Assembly: GCF_001429545.1 (NCBI RefSeq)
Contig: NZ_LMSP01000034.1
Location: 242,377-306,376, forward strand
Source: Paenibacillus sp. Soil787
GTDB lineage: Bacteria; Bacillota; Bacilli; Paenibacillales; NBRC-103111
DNA: 64,000 nucleotides
Reading direction: 5' to 3'
A program made the position numbers and the translations under genes. Of the stretch, positions 59,730 through 64,000 are shown in pieces (within the stretch, counting starts at the first letter, position 1; every line of letters begins with the position of its first letter). The notes under the pieces were generated by a model, which saw only the letters and a list, made by a program, of their open reading frames with translations, was not told the origin of the DNA and did no database searches.

Positions 59730-60413
59730 GTGGTTCGCTTGAAGCAAATCTTGATGATTCTACTTGTCTTCCTCTGTCTTTGTAAGACCTCTGATGCATC
59801 CGCTTTGGCTAATGATCCCCTACTGCCTAGTGCTGATATCATTATTGACGTTGGGCATGGGGGCATAGACAGCGGTACTTTGCACGGTAAATATCTAGAA
59901 AAAGATATGAATTTAGCCATATCCAAAAAAACATATAAGCTGCTGAAAAAAAGGGGCTATCGCGTCATCATCAACAGGACAGAGGACTACGCTTTAAGTG
60001 AAGATAACAAGTGGTCTTTCGGCGGAAGACACCGCAAAGATTTAGCGCAGCGCTCCGGAATCGCTAATACCATTAAGCCAAAAATGATGCTAAGCATGCA
60101 TATTAATTGGTCTAGAAAACCTGATCGAAGAGGACCACTTGTCATTTATCAAAATCAATCGGAGAGCATTTTACTCGCTCAACTTTTACAGGATAACCTG
60201 AATCGACTTTATGGTACGGAAGAACGGGCTGTTTTCGGTAAAAAGTATTATGTGCTCAAGCACACGAAATGCCCCGCTGTTATCGTTGAACTAGGATTTA
60301 TATCCAATAAAGCAGACCGCAAGCTGCTGAGTGATTCTCATCATCAAGCCAAGCTGGCAAAAGCCATTACTCAAGCCGTAGATCAGTACTTTGCCATGAT
60401 TCATCCTAATTAA
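59730..60413 (+). CDS. CwlD-like N-acetylmuramoyl-L-alanine amidase
   Basis: A secreted zinc amidase, closest in layout to CwlD, which makes muramic delta-lactam in spore cortex. Signal peptide about 4-26 (KQILMILLVFLCLCKTSDAS), then Amidase_3 with DVGHGGIDSGT, YLEKDMNLAIS, MLSMHINWSRKP and VIVELGFISNKADR. 227 residues from GTG; TTG at 59739 is an alternative. It is convergent with, and overlaps by eight bases, the deacetylase gene. Close to lonB, but divergently oriented. Confidence 0.9.
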   Translation: MVRLKQILMILLVFLCLCKTSDASALANDPLLPSADIIIDVGHGGIDSGTLHGKYLEKDMNLAISKKTYKLLKKRGYRVIINRTEDYALSEDNKWSFGGRHRKDLAQRSGIANTIKPKMMLSMHINWSRKPDRRGPLVIYQNQSESILLAQLLQDNLNRLYGTEERAVFGKKYYVLKHTKCPAVIVELGFISNKADRKLLSDSHHQAKLAKAITQAVDQYFAMIHPN

Positions 60414-61224
60414 GATTTAGCTTCATTGTTTGTGAAATTGGAACAAAGGTAGCTTCCTTTTGAATGGCCGGAATAGCCTCTTTAATGACTTGGGCTGTTT
60501 TTTTCCCTGGTGGGCCCACATGTCCGATCGCGATGACCACGTCTCGTTGATGGATTAACTTTTTAAATTTCACCATTTGATTGCTAATGTGACTGTACGT
60601 ATAAAGATCATCGAAGAAAAGTTGATTCTCAGAATACGGAACTCCGCTTTGGCCCGCCAACTTGCCAATTAGACTTTTTGGAGTCGTACGGCTATCTAAT
60701 AAAATGAGATTCTTCTCTTTGCAGATTTCAACGAGAATTTTCATTACTCTCTCATCCGCAGTAGCTTTGGATCCCATATGATTATTAATTCCTATTACAT
60801 AGGGAATATCTTCGATTGCCGCTACGATCCTTTTGTGAATCTCATCATTTGATAAGTCTGTAGTTATGGCCCCTGGACCTAACCAGCTCTTCTTGCCCCT
60901 CACAGGCTCCATAGGAAGGTGTAGAATGACTTCATGCCCCTTATCGTGTGCTAATTGCGCATCTTGTTTGGAAGAGGGGAGGAAAGGCATGACAGCGACA
61001 GTGAAATGGATGGGTAGATCCATCATCTCTTTGGTGCCGTCCATATTATTGCCAAAGTCATCAATGACAATGGCCACCTTCTTCGTCTTGATCTCAGCTG
61101 CATGCTGTGCAGGCATTACCGCATCTGAAGCATCCGTATGCCAAGGTAAAAGAAGCAAAAAAATCCCTACGATTACCGTAAGGGTAATGTGACGAGCAGT
61201 CCTATACTTGCTTGGCAAATTCAT
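60406..61224 (-). CDS. Divergent polysaccharide deacetylase-family protein (DUF610/YibQ)
   Basis: A 272-residue secreted or anchored protein with a signal/anchor at about 12-30 (HITLTVIVGIFLLLLPWHT). The deacetylase-like core shows AIVIDDFGNNMDGTKEMM, VILHLPMEPVR, GINNHMGSKATADERVM, LDSRTTPKS and VIAIGHVGPPG, typical of the divergent family. Its substrate is unknown. AAGGAG precedes the ATG. The stop codon lies inside the opposite-strand amidase gene. Family B-like bases lie upstream (61248-61283). Confidence 0.85.
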   Translation of the reverse strand: MNLPSKYRTARHITLTVIVGIFLLLLPWHTDASDAVMPAQHAAEIKTKKVAIVIDDFGNNMDGTKEMMDLPIHFTVAVMPFLPSSKQDAQLAHDKGHEVILHLPMEPVRGKKSWLGPGAITTDLSNDEIHKRIVAAIEDIPYVIGINNHMGSKATADERVMKILVEICKEKNLILLDSRTTPKSLIGKLAGQSGVPYSENQLFFDDLYTYSHISNQMVKFKKLIHQRDVVIAIGHVGPPGKKTAQVIKEAIPAIQKEATFVPISQTMKLNLN

Positions 61225-61247
61225 AGCATCTCCTTGTTTGCATGTAT

Positions 61248-61283
61248 TCGTTAGAAAAACTTACTTCATATGAACATGCTTTC
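61248..61283 (-). repeat. Degenerate family B unit before the deacetylase gene
   Basis: On the minus strand GCATGTTCATATGAAGTAAG then TTTTTCTAACGAA, in sense orientation about 25 bases from the start codon. Diverged, so less certain. Confidence 0.45.
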
Positions 61284-61390
61284 CATTTTTACTCATTATG
61301 CTTCTCTTGCGCTACAAATATGCGTATAAGGAATAAACGGCTTTTGGGAGCTTGCGGGGCTATATGGAAGCTAGGTGGGTGTAAGTGCAA

Positions 61391-61600
61391 GGGGTTAGTA
61401 CGGGTGCGGGTCCAAGTGCAAAGGCTAGTTTGGGTTTGGGTGCGGGTGCGGGGGCGAGTAAGGGTGCGAGCAAGGGTACGAGCGAGTGCGGGTGCGGGGG
61501 CGAGTAAGGGTGCAGTAAGGGTGCGAGCGAGTGCGGGTGCGGGGGCGAGTAAGGGTGCAGTAAGGGTGCGAGCGAGTGTGAGTGTGGGAACTAATACAGG
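61391..61600 (+). repeat. G-rich minisatellite with 45-bp units
   Basis: Plus-strand GTGCGGGTGCGG-type hexamers grow into exact 45-bp tandem units at 61481-61525 and 61526-61570, with a third diverging after 61571. The unit contains GTGCGGGTGCGGGGGCGAG and AAGGGTGCAG. An ORF runs through (61242-61715), but its VRVRA..ASAGAGASKGA product is repeat-driven, with no recognisable domain and no good start signal. Confidence 0.8.
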
Positions 61601-61668
61601 AACATATTCAGGTGCAGGTAAAGAAAACGAGGGAAAGGGAGAGAACAGTGCCGAAAAAAAGATCTCAA

Positions 61669-61846
61669 AGGGAACTACGATTCGTTATTTGAGCCAAAAA
61701 CATACAAATTCATGATTACGAGGAACTACGGTTCGCTATTTCATTGTTTTCGTTTGAAAACCTCTCTTTTTTTAGAAATAGCGTACCCACGTTCCGCCAA
61801 TTCAAATTTCTAGCGCATATTTCCAAAATAGTGCACTCTAGTTCCC
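61669..61846. repeat. Family D inverted repeats
   Basis: Direct units at 61669-61692 (GGGAACTACGATTCGTTATT) and 61721-61742 (AGGAACTACGGTTCGCTATT); inverted ones at 61774-61798 (GAAATAGCGTACCCACGTTC) and 61825-61846 (AAAATAGTGCACTCTAGTTC). They can fold into nested stems. The pattern matches the left edge of the window. Confidence 0.7.
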
Positions 61847-61948
61847 TTTAAACACTGATTTATGGTTTTTTACCTACTGTTCTATCTACCTGTGTATCAG
61901 TAACAGCCCCGTATAATCATAGGTTCTGAATCTCTAACAGACAGCACC

Positions 61949-62034
61949 AAGGATAAACGACTCCGTCGTCCTTCTAGTACGAGCGCGTTTGTCAAGATAA
62001 TGCGAAGCAATAGAATAAAACTTATACTTTCTGC
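61949..62034 (+). repeat. Family C repeat
   Basis: AAGGATAAACGACTCCGTCG, TCCTTCTAGTACGAGCGCG, TTTGTCAAGATAATGCGAAG and AATAAAACTTATACTTTC line up with the copy at 28885-28971. Positions 61847-61948 and 62035-62097 hold nothing I can call. Confidence 0.78.
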
Positions 62035-62097
62035 CCTGAAAATTAATAATTTTTCATTCATCAGTGGTGCCGCAACACGGCATGGAAGTATTATCTA

Positions 62098-62142
62098 CAA
62101 AAAAAACCGTTAAAAGCACCTCACCCAAGGCACATTTAACGG
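62098..62142 (-). terminator. Terminator after ispG
   Basis: On the minus strand GCCGTTAAA and TTTAACGGT pair around a loop of about 20 bases (itself partly paired), followed by seven T. Confidence 0.82.
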
Positions 62143-62165
62143 CTTATTTTTTAACATAAAGGCAA

Positions 62166-63263
62166 TTAGTGCTTACGTCCTGGAATTACACCCGTTTTTT
62201 CATAAGAATCTACGATGATATCAATTTCTTTTTTAAGCTCAGCCAGCAATTCTGCTTCAGGCACTTTACGAATCATTTCTCCATAACGGAAAAGCATACC
62301 TTCACCACGAGCACCTGCAATACCGATGTCAGCTTCACGCGCTTCTCCTGGACCATTTACTGCACAGCCAAGTACAGATACCTTAATCGGCACTTTGATC
62401 TTTGCAATATAATCCTCGACCTCGTTAGCGATTGAGAACAAATCGATATCCAAGCGGCCGCAAGTAGGGCAGGAAACGAGAGTTGCAGCGTTAGTAATCA
62501 ATCCGAACGTTTTGAGCAGCTCACGAGCCACTTTAATCTCTTCAACAGGATCCGCGCTAAGCGAGATACGGAGTGTGTTACCGAGTCCCATGTTGAGGAG
62601 TGTACCAATTCCTGCCGCACTCTTCACAGCCCCTGTAAAGAGCGTTCCAGCCTCAGTAATCCCGAGGTGAAGTGGGTAGTTGAATGCTTTCGCCGCTTGC
62701 GAATAAGCTGCAATCGCCATCGGAACATCGGAAGCTTTGAGTGAAACGATAATATCATGGAAATCAAGCTCTTCCAGAATGTTAATGTGGAATAAAGCAC
62801 TCTCTACCATAGCTTCAGGCGTTGGGTACCCATACTTTTCGAGAAGATGGCTCTCCAGCGAACCTGCATTGACGCCGATCCGAATCGGTATGCCGCGTTC
62901 CTTACAAGCTTTAACAACCGCTTCTACCTTCTCGCGGCGGCCGATATTACCTGGATTGATACGCACTTTATCAATGCCATTCTCAATAGCAGCAAGCGCT
63001 AAGCGATGGTCAAAGTGAATATCAGCAACGAGTGGAATATGAATTTGTTTTTTGATCTCTTTAATTGCTTCAGCGGCTTCCTTATTGTTAACCGTGACAC
63101 GAACAATTTGACAGCCTGCTTCTTCCAAACGAAGAATTTCAGCCACTGTCGCCTTCACATCAGCTGTCTTCGTTGTACACATACTTTGCATGATAACTTC
63201 ATTGCTGCCACCGATCGTCAAATCGCCTACACGAACGGCCCGCGTATCTTTTCTATGGAACAT
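62166..63263 (-). CDS. ispG: 4-hydroxy-3-methylbut-2-enyl diphosphate synthase IspG (GcpE)
   Basis: An iron-sulfur enzyme of the MEP isoprenoid pathway. I take ATG 63263 (MFHRKDTRAVRVGDLTIGGS) after GGGGAG. TIM-barrel blocks VADIHFDHRLALAAIENGID and KVRINPGNIGRREKVEAVVK, and C-terminal cysteines CPTCGRLDID and CAVNGPGEAREADIG that hold the 4Fe-4S cluster. 365 residues, normal for Firmicutes. In Bacillus ispG lies elsewhere; here it follows clpX. Confidence 0.97.
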   Translation of the reverse strand: MFHRKDTRAVRVGDLTIGGSNEVIMQSMCTTKTADVKATVAEILRLEEAGCQIVRVTVNNKEAAEAIKEIKKQIHIPLVADIHFDHRLALAAIENGIDKVRINPGNIGRREKVEAVVKACKERGIPIRIGVNAGSLESHLLEKYGYPTPEAMVESALFHINILEELDFHDIIVSLKASDVPMAIAAYSQAAKAFNYPLHLGITEAGTLFTGAVKSAAGIGTLLNMGLGNTLRISLSADPVEEIKVARELLKTFGLITNAATLVSCPTCGRLDIDLFSIANEVEDYIAKIKVPIKVSVLGCAVNGPGEAREADIGIAGARGEGMLFRYGEMIRKVPEAELLAELKKEIDIIVDSYEKTGVIPGRKH

Positions 63264-63299
63264 TATGGTTTCTCTCCCCATGACACCAAACATCCTCCG

Positions 63300-63333
63300 C
63301 TCCAATTCCCATTAGTAGGGAATCGGATTGGAG
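63300..63333 (-). other. Hairpin between clpX and ispG
   Basis: On the minus strand CTCCAATCCGATTCCC and GGGAATTGGAG form an imperfect stem with no T run. It may be an ispG leader hairpin or a weak clpX terminator. Confidence 0.4.
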
Positions 63334-63361
63334 GCTGTGTGTAATTTTGTGAAATTATGGG

Positions 63362-64000
63362 TTACGCACTTTCTTCTTTCTTCTTACCAGTCGCCTGCAC
63401 GCCATCTTTGGTCGTCAAAACAGGAGTGATCTTGTTCTGAACCGTTTCCTTGGATACCACACATGTCGTGACGTCTGTTCTCGAAGGGACTTCGAACATC
63501 ACATCAAGCATAATGCTTTCAATGATGGCTCTCAGACCGCGCGCGCCAGTATTACGTTTGATCGCTTCCTTCGCAATGGCATCAAGCGCCTCTGCGTCGA
63601 ATTCGAGGGATACATTATCCATCTCGAGCATCTTCTGGTACTGCTTAACGAGCGCATTCTTAGGCTCGGAAAGAATACGAACAAGTGCTGCTTCATCCAG
63701 CGGCTCTAGCGTGGAGATGACTGGCAGACGACCTACGAATTCCGGGATTAATCCGAATCGCAAGAGATCTTCCGGAAGCACCATGGATAAGTACTCGCCT
63801 GGTTTCAAATCAACTTTAGCCCCATCCGTGCTAAAACCAATTACTTTTTTACCGATTCTGCGTTTGATAATTTGCTCGAGGCCATCGAAAGCTCCACCGC
63901 AAATAAACAGAATGTTGGTTGTATCAATTTGAATGAATTCTTGATGCGGATGCTTACGACCACCTTGCGGAGGAACAGAGGCAACCGTACCTTCAAGAAT
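63362..64000 (-). CDS. clpX: ATP-dependent Clp protease ATPase subunit ClpX (3' part, runs off the window)
   Basis: The C-terminal 212 residues of ClpX; the frame is open to the right edge, so the N-terminal zinc domain and Walker A lie outside. Visible parts: NILFICGGAFDGLEQIIKRR (AAA+ region), GFSTDGAKVDLKPGEYLS, the large stretch FGLIPEFVGRLPVISTLEPL, and sensor 2 RNTGARGLRAIIESIMLDVM. The ATG at 63808 is an internal methionine, not the start. ClpX unfolds substrates for ClpP. Confidence 0.96.
   Translation of the reverse strand: MLEGTVASVPPQGGRKHPHQEFIQIDTTNILFICGGAFDGLEQIIKRRIGKKVIGFSTDGAKVDLKPGEYLSMVLPEDLLRFGLIPEFVGRLPVISTLEPLDEAALVRILSEPKNALVKQYQKMLEMDNVSLEFDAEALDAIAKEAIKRNTGARGLRAIIESIMLDVMFEVPSRTDVTTCVVSKETVQNKITPVLTTKDGVQATGKKKEESA

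Noticed and set aside
61242..61715. 157-residue ORF rich in Val, Arg, Ala and Gly
   Set aside because: Most of it is the translated G-rich minisatellite; no domain, no good ribosome binding site, and its end enters family D repeats.
1..64000. Prophage, insertion sequence, integron or antiphage system
   Set aside because: No transposase, integrase, phage structural gene or recognisable defence gene was found; nearly all genes are conserved housekeeping or sporulation genes.

Overview
The window reads as a core chromosomal segment of an endospore-forming, low-to-moderate GC Firmicute, most likely Paenibacillus or a close relative (family Paenibacillaceae). Reasons: many sporulation genes (bofC, safA-like, spo0B, spoIVFA/B, spoVID, lonB), Bacillus-type signals (AGGAGG ribosome binding sites, T-box, L21 leader, Prp-cleaved L27), an SLH-domain amidase, an RNase E/G and a CobA-HemD fusion. 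Gene order from clpX to ruvB follows the order I recall for Bacillus subtilis, with local insertions. The species cannot be named from sequence alone. Assignments rest on reading the proteins; no database search was run.

Layout, left to right (most genes on the minus strand): ruvC-ruvA-ruvB and bofC; a plus-strand ECF sigma factor (SigW-like); a safA-like LysM coat protein; a pheB-hom-thrB-pheA amino acid operon; a NUDIX hydrolase; a secreted SH3-NlpC/P60 hydrolase; a TrpD-like protein lacking the usual PRPP motif; a 0.8 kb gene-free repeat region; spo0B-obg; rplU-prp-rpmA behind an L21 leader; spoIVFA-spoIVFB-rng; the shape and division cluster radC-mreBCD-minCD-rodA; an Rrf2 regulator, maf and a DUF4321 protein; an SLH amidase; a SPOR protein; valS-folC-murC behind a T-box; spoVID; an RluA pseudouridine synthase with an overlapping 40-codon membrane ORF; a phosphodiester glycosidase; a contiguous heme and siroheme cluster (hemA-hemX-sirC-hemC-cobA/hemD-hemB-hemE-hemH-hemY-hemL); two uncharacterised proteins and speD; lonB-lonA-ysxC; a CwlD-like amidase and a divergent polysaccharide deacetylase; a G-rich minisatellite; ispG; and the 3' part of clpX running off the right edge.

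The genes are mostly housekeeping: Holliday junction resolution, wall elongation and division-site placement, ribosome assembly, tetrapyrrole synthesis, quality-control proteolysis and the sigma-K checkpoint (SpoIVFA, SpoIVFB, BofC). No rRNA, tRNA, CRISPR, phage or IS element was seen.

The most unusual content is between the genes. At least four dispersed families of short hairpin repeats occur. Family A (CTTTG..CAAAG) shows compensatory stem changes. Family B (AGTTTTGC..GCAAAACT plus TTCGTAAGC) always lies in sense orientation close to a start codon and can carry the ribosome binding site. Family C (GATAAACGA..TCGTTTGTC) supplies the last codons of cobA-hemD. Family D (GGAACnnnGGnnCGCTATTTC) lies at both ends of the window. 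A separate set of four 17-bp palindromes sits in the 12.6-13.3 kb gap.
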